Shown here one piece after another: positions 35,294 through 42,229 of a stretch of DNA of 64,000 nucleotides. The DNA is from Tianweitania sp. UT-5YL-CI-8 (GTDB lineage: Bacteria > Pseudomonadota > Alphaproteobacteria > Rhizobiales > Rhizobiaceae), in NCBI RefSeq assembly GCF_030010215.1, contig NZ_JASCRR010000002.1, positions 372,001 through 436,000 on the forward strand, in the 5' to 3' direction. Under the pieces are notes generated by a model. That model was not told the origin of the DNA. It ran no database searches and saw nothing but the letters and a program-made list of their open reading frames with translations. Each line of letters opens with the position of its first letter. The stretch's first letter is position 1. Position numbers and translations under genes: made by a program.

Positions 35294-35698
35294 TCAGGCT
35301 ACACCCACGTTGCGCATGGTTTTTCCCCATCCATGGGGGTCCGGCTTGGAGTGTCCGCCGTCGCCGACTGCCTTGTTCGCTTGGGCAACGTGCTTGCCCC
35401 ACGAAGCTACCGATTCCTGCGAAGTCGGCTTGGTCTCGGTCGATTCGGCGTATCCGAGCCCCAAAGCTCCCGCGCGCGGTGCGCCGAAGTCCTTCCTCAA
35501 GCGGTCGACCTCCGCAGTATGCGCCAGCGCAGCGGCATCACGGTCGCGCATGGCGGCGCCGAGAAGCGATACCGCCACCTCGGCCGACATGTCTGAGCCG
35601 GTTGCCAGCGCATTAGCGAGGGTCGGAAGAGCCTTCGCGTGCTCATGGCCGAGGATCGCGCTGATCCTGGCGCGTTCCAGTTCAATTTCGTGCGACAT
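35294..35698 (-). CDS. 134-residue hypothetical protein
   Basis: Starts MSHEIELERARISAILGHEH, helical to about residue 75, then a flexible Gly-rich tail (KHVAQANKAVGDGGHSKPDP). The N-terminus resembles the C-terminal helical tail (ERARISAIL) attached to some phage S49 proteases and capsid proteins, so it may be a decoration or scaffold remnant. The ribosome site is weak. Confidence 0.5.
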   Translation of the reverse strand: MSHEIELERARISAILGHEHAKALPTLANALATGSDMSAEVAVSLLGAAMRDRDAAALAHTAEVDRLRKDFGAPRAGALGLGYAESTETKPTSQESVASWGKHVAQANKAVGDGGHSKPDPHGWGKTMRNVGVA

Positions 35699-35851
35699 AG
35701 TCAAGACTTTCTGCCTCAAGGCATTGGTTTTTAAGCACAAATGACGTATAGTCACCTGGCTCGCGGACATGTTCCGAAGCGCATTTCTCCCAAAGCAATC
35801 TCGATCTGACGCCGCTCCTTGCACGGGCGGCGTCGGTGTTTTTGCGCGCGG

Positions 35852-36250
35852 TCATGATGCCAACCAGCCCCGCAATTTCTCGCGGTTCTTAAAGGCGACT
35901 TCCGCCTTGTCCGCGGTGATGCCAAAGCGGATCGCGACCTCATCCGCTGACACCGGCTCATCAATGAGCGCCATAAAAATCTGGGCCATGTTTGCCCGAT
36001 GAGGGTCGAGCTCGGACATCGTGAAGGCCATGATCCCTCTCGGTAGGCCACCGCCGGCGTCGGCAATCGCGGCGTGGTCGAGCGCGATCTCGAAGGCATC
36101 CACAGCAGCCCGGCAGATCTCCGCCGGTGACAGGTTCGGGTCGAAAAACTGAAACCGTCCAACCGCGCGCGCCGCGCTGTGATCGGTTGTCAGCAGCCGA
36201 TACTCCAGGATCCTGCCGACCAGCTCGTTATGCTCCCGCGCTGACGTCAT
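35852..36250 (-). CDS. 132-residue hypothetical protein
   Basis: Starts MTSAREHNELVGRILEYRLL and ends with a helix-turn-helix-like segment (EPVSADEVAIRFGITADKAE), so a DNA-binding role is conceivable. The ATG overlaps the TGA of the upstream gene (ATGA). The centre has an uncommon IAFTMSELDPHRANMAQI-like part. No family recognised. Confidence 0.55.
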   Translation of the reverse strand: MTSAREHNELVGRILEYRLLTTDHSAARAVGRFQFFDPNLSPAEICRAAVDAFEIALDHAAIADAGGGLPRGIMAFTMSELDPHRANMAQIFMALIDEPVSADEVAIRFGITADKAEVAFKNREKLRGWLAS

Positions 36251-36897
36251 GGTTGGAAATCCTCGAGCCACCGGTCAGTGGATCTGATGAGCTCGTAGGA
36301 CGCCGCGAAGGCCGGCGGCATTGCACGGTGGACATTGTCGCAGCCGCTTTTCATTGCCTCGGTAAAGGGGCGCTGGATGAACGGGCTCCCCTTGGTCTTC
36401 GGATCGACTTCCCAGCGCGCCGACCACGCGATCGCGAGCAGCCTTTGGGCCTCCTCTTCAAGCTTCCTCGTGTAAAGGACCACTCGCGCCCGATGGGCTT
36501 CGAGCTCTTGGTCGAGCGCCGCCTTAGCCGCTGATTTCTCGGCATGATAGTATTCGATGCGGTCCTTAAGCGCTGCGAGCTTCGCCGGTGCCTCAGCCAG
36601 GTCGCGACCAAAGGATGCAAGGCGGCTGCGGAGTGGTTCTGTAGCCGCCTCGTCGGCCTCCTCTGCCTCAAGTTTTGCCAAGCTCTTTTTGGTGGATTCG
36701 ACAACGCCGCGGAGTTCTCGAATTGGAAGGGTGTTGACCTCTGCATGGCAGCTGCGGTGGATCTCTTCCAGCGCCTTCCGTGCCGTGTTGATGGCGGGCG
36801 ATGGCTTCTGGAAAAGGATCGCGAACAACTGATCGTGGATGTCCGTCGCATACGACCGCGGCGCGTCGATCCGGCTGAGATGGGCATGCTTGACCAT
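36247..36897 (-). CDS. 216-residue coiled-coil hypothetical protein
   Basis: Long helical stretches (STKKSLAKLEAEEADEAATE, KLAALKDRIEYYHAEKSAAK, LDQELEAHRARVVLYTRKLE) and a C-terminal globular part with VDPKTKGSPFIQRPFTEAM. Start and stop overlap the neighbouring genes (TAATG and ATGA), so it is the middle of a coupled trio at 35852-37064. Function unknown. Confidence 0.55.
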   Translation of the reverse strand: MVKHAHLSRIDAPRSYATDIHDQLFAILFQKPSPAINTARKALEEIHRSCHAEVNTLPIRELRGVVESTKKSLAKLEAEEADEAATEPLRSRLASFGRDLAEAPAKLAALKDRIEYYHAEKSAAKAALDQELEAHRARVVLYTRKLEEEAQRLLAIAWSARWEVDPKTKGSPFIQRPFTEAMKSGCDNVHRAMPPAFAASYELIRSTDRWLEDFQP

Positions 36898-37064
36898 TAC
36901 GAAGCCCTCGCAAGTTTCAGCTGCGCCGCGCGGATTGCCGCAATGGCCTGAGCCGTATCCAGCCCAAAGGTCAGCCGCAGATGAGGCATTAATGGGTGAG
37001 GCCGGTCCCGCAGTGGGGTGCTGGCAAGCCAGTCGGCGGCCACGGTGATGGGGTCGGTGGTCAT
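36897..37064 (-). CDS. 55-residue hypothetical protein
   Basis: Encodes MTTDPITVAADWLASTPLRD and ends TAQAIAAIRAAQLKLARAS, preceded by a near-ideal AGGAGGGCAG site eight bases before ATG 37064. Its TAA overlaps the start of the next gene (TAATG). The strong site makes a real gene likely, although the product cannot be identified. Confidence 0.6.
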   Translation of the reverse strand: MTTDPITVAADWLASTPLRDRPHPLMPHLRLTFGLDTAQAIAAIRAAQLKLARAS

Positions 37065-37141
37065 GCTACTGCCCTCCTATTGAAATTCGATTGCAGGCGC
37101 CTGACGCAGGCAGCTATCTTCGCCTCTAAGGGGGATGGCTG

Positions 37142-37579
37142 ATGAGCTTTTGGGTCGTCATTGCACTGTTGGCCGTTGTGGCTTTCTTTGCTTTCCGGCT
37201 GGGCATACGTCGGGAGCGCGCGAGGCAAAGTGAGCTCGATCTCGAGTTCTCTATCGAATCCTCTGTTGAAGAAGGGGGGGTGGATCGCCCCGACAATCCA
37301 AAATACAACACCTGGGAAGAGGCGATGAACCGTAGCGTCACCGACGACCTGCGGTTTCTGATCGAGTACAGCGATGCGGCTGGTGTCGTCACCGAACGCG
37401 AAATCAATCCGACAATGATCAAACTGACTGCTCATCGGCCAGAGGTGAAGATCGTCGCTTACTGCCACCTTCGCGGAGAGGAACGAGAGTTTCGCAGTGA
37501 GCGCATTCTCTTTGCAAAAAATCTGAAAACCGGGAGGCAGATCACCGACCTTGGCCAGTATCTTCGCGGCAAATACTGA
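37142..37579 (+). CDS. membrane-anchored WYL-like domain protein
   Basis: A 145-residue protein. Residues 3-20 form an N-terminal membrane helix (FWVVIALLAVVAFFAFRL). Residues 66-142 look like a WYL ligand-sensing domain: LRFLIEYSDAAGVVTEREIN, IVAYCHLRGEEREFRSERIL, then TGRQITDLGQYL. Full WYL regulators have an N-terminal winged helix, which is absent. AAGGGGGATG precedes the ATG. It is a single gene, divergent from the coupled trio. A membrane sensor or anti-sensor role is inferred. Confidence 0.65.
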   Translation: MSFWVVIALLAVVAFFAFRLGIRRERARQSELDLEFSIESSVEEGGVDRPDNPKYNTWEEAMNRSVTDDLRFLIEYSDAAGVVTEREINPTMIKLTAHRPEVKIVAYCHLRGEEREFRSERILFAKNLKTGRQITDLGQYLRGKY

Positions 37580-37586
37580 CAGATGC

Positions 37587-37627
37587 GGGGCTTCGCCCCT
37601 GCACCCCAGAAGGGACCAAGTCCCTTC
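37587..37627 (+). terminator. two hairpins after the WYL-like gene
   Basis: GGGGC TTC GCCCC (37589-37601) is followed by AGGGACCAAGTCCCT (about 37613-37627), beginning seven bases after the stop. Neither has a U tract. The motif GGGGCTTCGCCCC is common as a rhizobial terminator-like element. Confidence 0.45.
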
Positions 37628-37680
37628 ACCCCAGCCGCCCGCTGCGCGGCCGGCGTACCTGCGGTCTTGAATGGCTGCGA

Positions 37681-37965
37681 TCATCGCGAAACCCTCTCAG
37701 GCTGGGAAGAGAAGACTTCGCGACGAACAGCGACCGCGTAAGCTTTCAAATCCTCAGTCAATTCGACTCGAGAAAGGCCGGCGTTTTTCAGTTCCGTCGA
37801 AAGGCATTTGATGTGCTTGGCCCAATAGCGCTTTCCGGCATCATAGGATCGGCTGCGAAGTTCATGAGCGACGGAGCGCACCAGCGCCGCGCGACGAGCG
37901 GTCGGGAAGTGGAAGAGCACGACTGCCGGCTTCGGCTCCTTCATTGCGAAAAGATCAAGCTGCAT
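37681..37965 (-). CDS. DUF6074-like small protein
   Basis: A 94-residue basic protein with VVLFHFPTARRAALVRSVAH and YWAKHIKCLSTELKNAGLSR. This matches a small family found next to rhizobial phage integrase and replication genes (DUF6074 by recall). It overlaps the end of the replication-initiator-like gene by 11 bases. The role is unknown. Confidence 0.6.
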   Translation of the reverse strand: MQLDLFAMKEPKPAVVLFHFPTARRAALVRSVAHELRSRSYDAGKRYWAKHIKCLSTELKNAGLSRVELTEDLKAYAVAVRREVFSSQPERVSR

Positions 37966-38566
37966 CGGCGCTGCCCTCTCTTATGGTTTCAATGGTGATG
38001 GGACCACTGGTGTCCAGATCGCCTGGACCACTGGTGTCCAGATCGACCGCCTCTCCATCTGGACCACTGGTGTCCAGATCGACCCCCCCGTCGGGAAGGC
38101 GCAGCCCGTCCGGTAAACTGGAGGGGATGGCTGGAAAAATGCTCCTCGTTCGGACGATTTGGGTGCCTTCGCGCCTCCAACCCATTTCCATGATGAAGAC
38201 GCCGATCGAGACATAGTCGCCGACTTCGCGGCTGATCGTCTTCTCCGAACAGAAGCCAGCCCTAGCCGCCAAATCGGCGTTGCTGCAGGTAATGACGCCT
38301 TTCTGCCAGTTGATGACCTTTTTCGCGACCGCCATCATCCGAAAGGTCCGGCGCTCCCGTTGAACGATCTGCATGGCAACGTCATGCCAAGTGTCGAAAA
38401 GGTCGAAACGCTCCTTCGCCGATGGTGGCCACCGGAGGCGGAACGCTTTGACCAGTTCGAATTTGCGCCGCTCCTGCGTCTGCCAGTCGAATGGGTTCGG
38501 CTCATCACCAGGCGCGAACACCGCTTCGGGCGTTGCCGTGGGGTTCTTTCGTTTCGCGAGGGTCAC
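37955..38566 (-). CDS. replication-initiator-like HTH protein with internal iterons
   Basis: A 203-residue protein with a winged-helix part: KVINWQKGVITCSNADLAAR and AGFCSEKTISREVGDYVSIG. The N-terminal block RRKFELVKAFRLRWPPSAKE is shared with phage HTH proteins of Rhizobiales. The C-terminus contains DLDTSGP three times, encoded by three identical 21-base repeats (38001-38081). Initiators of lambda type carry their origin inside the gene, so this gene may mark the element's origin. The function is inferred, not shown. Confidence 0.6.
   Translation of the reverse strand: MTLAKRKNPTATPEAVFAPGDEPNPFDWQTQERRKFELVKAFRLRWPPSAKERFDLFDTWHDVAMQIVQRERRTFRMMAVAKKVINWQKGVITCSNADLAARAGFCSEKTISREVGDYVSIGVFIMEMGWRREGTQIVRTRSIFPAIPSSLPDGLRLPDGGVDLDTSGPDGEAVDLDTSGPGDLDTSGPITIETIREGSADAA
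38001..38081. repeat. three 21-base direct repeats (candidate origin iterons)
   Basis: Copies at 38001-38021, 38025-38045 and 38061-38081 are identical. Each contains the imperfect palindrome TGGACCACTGGTGTCCA and ends CAGATCG. Start-to-start distances are 24 and 36 bases, both multiples of three and of twelve, so the coding frame and roughly the DNA face are kept. They lie within the 3' part of the initiator-like gene. Confidence 0.8.
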
Positions 38567-38985
38567 GCGGCACCCCCATCGGTTTCAAGTTTCCGCACCA
38601 ACAGGTGAGGATGCGCAATCAGGTACAGCGCGAACGTGTCTCCCTTTGACGCTTTGATCTTCGCCGCTTTCTCGAGCGTCGTATCGGCGGGTAGGCCATG
38701 AAAAAGGGCCGAACATCGCGCGTTGAGGCCTACCTCCATCGCCGAGACCGCCGCCTGCTCGACTACGGTCTCGTGTATCCGCCGTTCGACGTCGACAAAG
38801 GCGGCGTGTATTTGATCCGCCTCGATCAATGGGAAGCGGCCGGCTATCGCCTCAACGATAAGAGAACCAGCATCATGATCCGATACGCCCTCCCGCGCAG
38901 CCGACCGCATGCGAGGCATGAACTCCAGCGTGAAATTCACAATCGCGTTGTGACGCTGTGCAGGCGTAATGTCGTTCGATTCCAT
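38563..38985 (-). CDS. 140-residue hypothetical protein
   Basis: Starts MESNDITPAQRHNAIVNFTL (a GTG one codon earlier is possible) with FPLIEADQIHAAFVDVERRI and a C-terminus ATTLEKAAKIKASKG-like basic helix. The ATG overlaps the stop of the gene upstream, and its own stop overlaps the next start, so it is in the operon 37681-39224 that also encodes the initiator-like protein. No domain assigned. Confidence 0.55.
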   Translation of the reverse strand: MESNDITPAQRHNAIVNFTLEFMPRMRSAAREGVSDHDAGSLIVEAIAGRFPLIEADQIHAAFVDVERRIHETVVEQAAVSAMEVGLNARCSALFHGLPADTTLEKAAKIKASKGDTFALYLIAHPHLLVRKLETDGGAA

Positions 38986-39224
38986 CACGCCGGAACTCCC
39001 TTCCGCATCCTACGCACGGTCTCGAGCGGACAGTTATCGTCGCCCAGAAGGCCCATGGCGACGTGCGTTTTCCCGTCCGTTGCCGGCGCGACGTAGGCAC
39101 ACCAGGTGCCGTCATCGACCTCCGCCAAGGCGCTGGAGAGCTGCCGTGCCAGGTCGTGAACGGTTGCCCATGTTGTGACCGTTGCGCACGGGGCGGCGGT
39201 GGTGTTAGTGTCGGTGACGTTCAT
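38985..39224 (-). CDS. 79-residue hypothetical protein
   Basis: A small protein MNVTDTNTTAAPCATVTTWA with VHDLARQLSSALAEVDDGTW. AGAAGGAAAAG stands before ATG 39224, a good ribosome site. Its stop overlaps the following ATG. It is one of a series of coupled genes on the minus strand leading to the initiator-like gene. Confidence 0.55.
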   Translation of the reverse strand: MNVTDTNTTAAPCATVTTWATVHDLARQLSSALAEVDDGTWCAYVAPATDGKTHVAMGLLGDDNCPLETVRRMRKGVPA

Positions 39225-39313
39225 GATCTTTTCCTTCTGAGGGGACGAGGTTGAGAACCGTGGCTCGGCAAGCGTTGGCGCGCTTCCGGGCCTTTTTGTT
39301 TGGGTGGCGTAGG

Positions 39314-39514
39314 TCAAGCCGCATCCTCCAAGAAGAAGGCAACGAGCTTCCGCCGGCTGGCGACGTAGCGCTCGCCGACCTGCTTCACCATCGGCAGGTG
39401 GCCGCTTTGAATCATGTGATAAGTTTGCTGATACGTCCGACCGATCAGCTTGCCGATGGCCTCAACACCCCAGATCAAATCGAGGGAATCTAACTTCGCA
39501 TCCATTTCGTTCAT
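39314..39514 (-). CDS. AlpA/excisionase-like HTH protein
   Basis: A 66-residue protein with a MerR/excisionase-type helix-turn-helix (WGVEAIGKLIGRTYQQTYHM, IQSGHLPMVKQVGERYVASR). Such proteins act as excisionase or as regulator of excision. Two ATGs (39514, 39505) are possible; GCGGAGG favours the second by spacing. It is divergent from the Arc-type gene across a palindrome-rich region, like the lysogeny switch of a phage or satellite. Confidence 0.7.
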   Translation of the reverse strand: MNEMDAKLDSLDLIWGVEAIGKLIGRTYQQTYHMIQSGHLPMVKQVGERYVASRRKLVAFFLEDAA

Positions 39515-39532
39515 CGCCTCCGCGCTTAGTGA

Positions 39533-39600
39533 CTCACTATCATTTAACCATAGTGAGATACTATGGTTGCGGTCAAGTGCCTTTATAGTTATTCACTATC
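39533..39600. promoter_or_regulatory. operator cluster and promoter between divergent regulators
   Basis: CTCACTAT (39533-39540) faces ATAGTGAG (39550-39557), and ACCATAGT (39547-39554) faces ACTATGGT (39560-39567); a further half-site ATAGTTATTCACTAT lies at about 39585-39599. They overlap a minus-strand promoter TTGACC (39576-39571), 17 bases, CTATGG (39553-39548). The Arc-type or AlpA-like product would be the natural ligand. The palindromes are direct observation; binding is inferred. Confidence 0.65.
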
Positions 39601-39620
39601 GCGAGTGTGTGAGGTACCAA

Positions 39621-40040
39621 ATGGCGCGCGGCGATTTCCCAAGTTCCAAACAAGATCAGTTTGTCCTGAGGTTCCCGGATGGCCTGAGGGATCGCATTAA
39701 AGCCTCAGCCGAGAAGCATGGGCGGTCGATGAATGCAGAGATCATTCTCGTTCTCGAAAAAGAGTTTCCCGAGCCATGGCCGTTAAATTCGCGTGTTCAG
39801 CACCTGGTTGATCTGTTGACAGCGATTCGGAAGGTGCGGGGCTACGATCAAGCAATTGATGTGCTCACAGCCGAACTTCTGGAAACAGTAGAAGGGATTG
39901 CTTCAGGTAGGGTGCCTGATGTTGACGAGCAAACAAAGCTTAAGGTGCGCGAGAGCCTAGACAACTGGCTTCAAGCCCGAGCCGAAGAGGAAGATGACAG
40001 ATTGCAGTGGCGGCCGTCTGAGGACGAGACACAGCCATGA
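39621..40040 (+). CDS. Arc-type ribbon-helix-helix regulator
   Basis: A 139-residue protein. Residues 10-50 (QDQFVLRFPDGLRDRIKASA, EKHGRSMNAEIILVLEKEF) are an Arc-like ribbon-helix-helix domain. The C-terminal part is helical and acidic. ATG 39621 has GAGGT upstream; a longer frame reaching 39450 runs through the operator region and is rejected. It is coupled to int (ATGA overlap), so the regulator and the recombinase are made together. Confidence 0.8.
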   Translation: MARGDFPSSKQDQFVLRFPDGLRDRIKASAEKHGRSMNAEIILVLEKEFPEPWPLNSRVQHLVDLLTAIRKVRGYDQAIDVLTAELLETVEGIASGRVPDVDEQTKLKVRESLDNWLQARAEEEDDRLQWRPSEDETQP

Positions 40041-41272
40041 GCATCCGCAAACGCACGTGGACCACGCCCAAAGGCGTCGAAAAAACCGCTTGGGTGGTCG
40101 ACTACGTTGACCAGGCGGGAAAGCGGCGGCTGAAGACCTTCCCGAAAAAGAAGGATGCCGACGCGTTTTCAGCATCCGCCAAGGTCGAGATCCGCCAGGG
40201 CGTCCACGTCGCCGATAGCGCGAGCGCAACCATTGAGACCGCCGGCAGCCTGTGGCTGGCAAGCTGCAAGTCGGCCGGGCTGGAGCGCGCGACCGTGGAA
40301 GACTACGAACGCCATGTCCGCTTGCACATCAACCCGCTAATCGGCGCCGTGAAGCTGTCGGCGCTCAACATCGCCAAGGTGAGGTCTTTCGAGGATGACC
40401 TTCGGGAGCAAGGCCGCTCACCGGCCATGGTGAAAAAGGTGCTGGTGAGCCTAAGCACCCTCGTCGCCGACGCCCAAGAGCGCGGCCTGGTCGCGCGCAA
40501 CGTGGTCAGAGACATGAAGAGCCGCCGCGGCAAGGCAGATACGCAGCAGGAGAAGCGCCAGAAAGGACGTCTGAAGATCGGGGTGGATATTCCGACGAGA
40601 GAGGACGTGAAGGCCCTCCTTGGGGCGCTGGAGGGGCGCTGGCGTCCTTTGATCCTCACAGCCACGTTCTGCGGTCTACGGGCCTCCGAGCTGCGCGGAC
40701 TGCGCTGGCAGGACGTCGACTTCACCAAAGGACAGATCCGCGTCCATCAGCGCGCCGACAGGTTCAACGACATCGGTAAGCCGAAGTCCGTTTCCGGTGA
40801 ACGTACGGTTCCGGCGCTGCCGATGGTGATTAACGCTTTGAAGGAATGGAAGCTGGCCTGTCCGAAGCGTGACACCGGCAAGCACGATGTCGACGGGAAC
40901 CCGATCACCGTGCTTGACCTCGTATTCCCCAACGGATCGGGCAAGGTGGAACAGTTGAACAACATCCTGCGGCGCGGGCTCCACCCCGCCTGGGTTGCCG
41001 CCGGCGTGGCGGTGGACACCGGTGAAGTCGATGAGAACGGGAAGCCAATCCTGGCCCCAAAATACACCGGCATGCATGCGTTGAGGCACTTCTTCGCCTC
41101 GTGGTGCATCAACCGGAAGGAGGACGGCGGCCTCGGTTTGCCGCCGAAGATGGTTCAAGAACGGATGGGACATTCAACGATCGCGCTCACCATGGACCGC
41201 TATTCGCACCTGTTTCCGAAGGACGATGACGCCGACGAATTGGCAGCTGCAGAGAAGGCCTTTATGGCGTGA
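40037..41272 (+). CDS. tyrosine recombinase integrase
   Basis: A 411-residue phage-type integrase. The N-terminal region has an arm-binding-like part (TAWVVDYVDQAGKRRLKTFP), followed by a core-binding SAM-like domain (about 65-155). The catalytic residues are visible: Arg215 (FCGLRASELRGL), His347 and Arg350 (MHALRHFF), His379 (MGHSTI) and Tyr389 (DRYSHLF). It ends 55 bases before the right att core and its arm-like repeats, which is the usual place for the gene that catalysed insertion into tRNA-Arg. Confidence 0.95.
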   Translation: MSIRKRTWTTPKGVEKTAWVVDYVDQAGKRRLKTFPKKKDADAFSASAKVEIRQGVHVADSASATIETAGSLWLASCKSAGLERATVEDYERHVRLHINPLIGAVKLSALNIAKVRSFEDDLREQGRSPAMVKKVLVSLSTLVADAQERGLVARNVVRDMKSRRGKADTQQEKRQKGRLKIGVDIPTREDVKALLGALEGRWRPLILTATFCGLRASELRGLRWQDVDFTKGQIRVHQRADRFNDIGKPKSVSGERTVPALPMVINALKEWKLACPKRDTGKHDVDGNPITVLDLVFPNGSGKVEQLNNILRRGLHPAWVAAGVAVDTGEVDENGKPILAPKYTGMHALRHFFASWCINRKEDGGLGLPPKMVQERMGHSTIALTMDRYSHLFPKDDDADELAAAEKAFMA

Positions 41273-41274
41273 GT

Positions 41275-41293
41275 GCAACATGAACGCGACATG
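41275..41293. promoter_or_regulatory. candidate integrase arm site, right end
   Basis: GCAACATG followed by AACGCGACATG (41275-41293) starts three bases after the int stop. It repeats the paired motif found twice near the left end (15038-15055 and 15105-15126). Arm sites flanking the core on both sides are expected in this integrase class. Confidence 0.5.
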
Positions 41294-41327
41294 TATGACG
41301 GGAAACCTTGCGTTATAAGGCTTCGGT

Positions 41328-41381
41328 CCAGACTACGAATCTGGGGGTCGGGCGTTCGAATCGCTCCGGGTGCGCCATTTA
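41328..41381 (+). repeat. attR core (direct repeat, right copy)
   Basis: Identical to 14951-15004. It contains the displaced 3' 50 bases of the original tRNA-Arg gene, including the CCA end at 41375-41377, and then CATTTA-type flank. The 11 bases after one mismatch also match the left side. Confidence 0.93.
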
Positions 41382-41479
41382 TTTCAATGACTTAGCTGCC
41401 CGCAGACTAAAGTCATAAATTAGTCTGCTGAAATCATATTCAGAGGTTGCAACATCCCACAGCTTCCTGGATGTGGGCG

Positions 41480-41702
41480 GCTTCCATGGCGCTTATGGTT
41501 GCGTTGGATTGGCCCGGTCGGCCCCACTGCTGTCGGCGGTAGTCGCCGTGGCCCTGCCCCTCGCGTTGATCCGAGCCCATCAAGACGACATAGAAGGGCA
41601 CGCGCGGGGGATGCGCGGGCAATATTCGGTGGACTTGTCATCGCCTGCCTCTTCACGCTGTTGCCTAGCCGGATCATGCATCAGGTGCTGTTCGGAGCGT
41701 AG
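41480..41702 (+). pseudogene. DUF2306 membrane protein C-terminal remnant
   Basis: One frame reads VALPLALIRAHQDDIEGHAR and MRGQY, the next frame continues IFGGLVIACLFTLLPSRIMH, then QVLFGA and a stop. Together they match the end of DUF2306 proteins (RxGDxxAHxxxMxGxY ... GLxxAGxFTLxPGRxM). A frameshift near 41618 and the absence of the N-terminus mark it as a relic. It is chromosomal debris outside the att repeat. Confidence 0.6.
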
Positions 41703-41844
41703 CGGCTCCCCCGCATTTGGTAGCTGGACAAACATTCTTTGCCAGATCCACTCCGATCAACGGTTCCTTCATCCGCTGTCCTCTCTGTTCTGTGGCCTGC
41801 ACCACATCGCTGTTAGGGGAGGGCGGCAAGACTCCATCTGCCAA

Positions 41845-42180
41845 CCGACATGATGAATGCCTATGGATTGTCGGTGGTCAGCCCTTCCTCGACCTCACGA
41901 ACGCTGGTTCAGGCAGGCACCCAGATCCCGGCGAGAACGTCAGAGGCCGGCTGTCGTTCAGCGCGGACGACGCTTTACGTCCGGCCACCCTGGGACTTGG
42001 CGCAAGGTTCGGTTCGGCAAAACTGGTGATCGACACGACAAATCGGTTGTCGACACCAAGCCATCGCGAACAATGCGGGGACGAGGTGTTGCGGACATTA
42101 GTCGCGCCGCTGTCCGGCTCCTCTTCAGCCGATATTGGAAACGTTGCATCGTCGATAGCACAGCCAGCCCTTGGCCCAAA
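41845..42180 (-). pseudogene. decayed SRAP gene
   Basis: The frame contains GATNVRNTSSPHCSRWLGVD and SITSFAEPN, matching the intact SRAP protein at 24271-25032 (GTTNVRNTASRHWSRWLGVE, PLTSFAEPN). Before it AIDDATF resembles DVDDAAF, and after a frame change LTTDNP and AF (with an in-frame TAG) continue the match. The catalytic N-terminal Cys and the C-terminal His are lost. There is no open gene. Confidence 0.75.
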
Positions 42181-42229
42181 GCGTGCCCAACGGCTTGACA
42201 TCGCTCAATTCAACCGTAGGATATTTGAT

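Larger units (their letters stand above)
14951..41381. mobile_element. integrative element / prophage remnant in tRNA-Arg(ACG)
   Basis: The element is 26,377 bp from repeat start to repeat start. Limits are a 54-base perfect direct repeat at the tRNA 3' end and just beyond the integrase gene. It carries int, an AlpA-like HTH gene, an Arc-type regulator, a replication-initiator-like gene, phage tail genes E/E', T and D, an S49 phage protease, and cargo including an Ntn hydrolase and an AbiTii protein. No terminase, portal, capsid, tube, sheath or lysis gene was recognised. It could be a decayed prophage or a satellite that uses a helper's particles. Confidence 0.9.

Noticed and set aside
39450-39620. 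57-codon N-terminal extension of the Arc-type regulator
   Set aside because: It runs through the operator/promoter palindromes and the divergent gene. The ATG at 39621 has a ribosome site and gives the normal Arc-like start.
14951-41381. Complete, inducible prophage
   Set aside because: I could not recognise terminase, portal, capsid, tube, sheath or lysis genes, so a complete phage is not supported.
41717-42229. 171-codon N-terminal extension of the IclR regulator
   Set aside because: It is antisense to the decayed SRAP gene and is not IclR-like; ATG 42230 gives the expected start.
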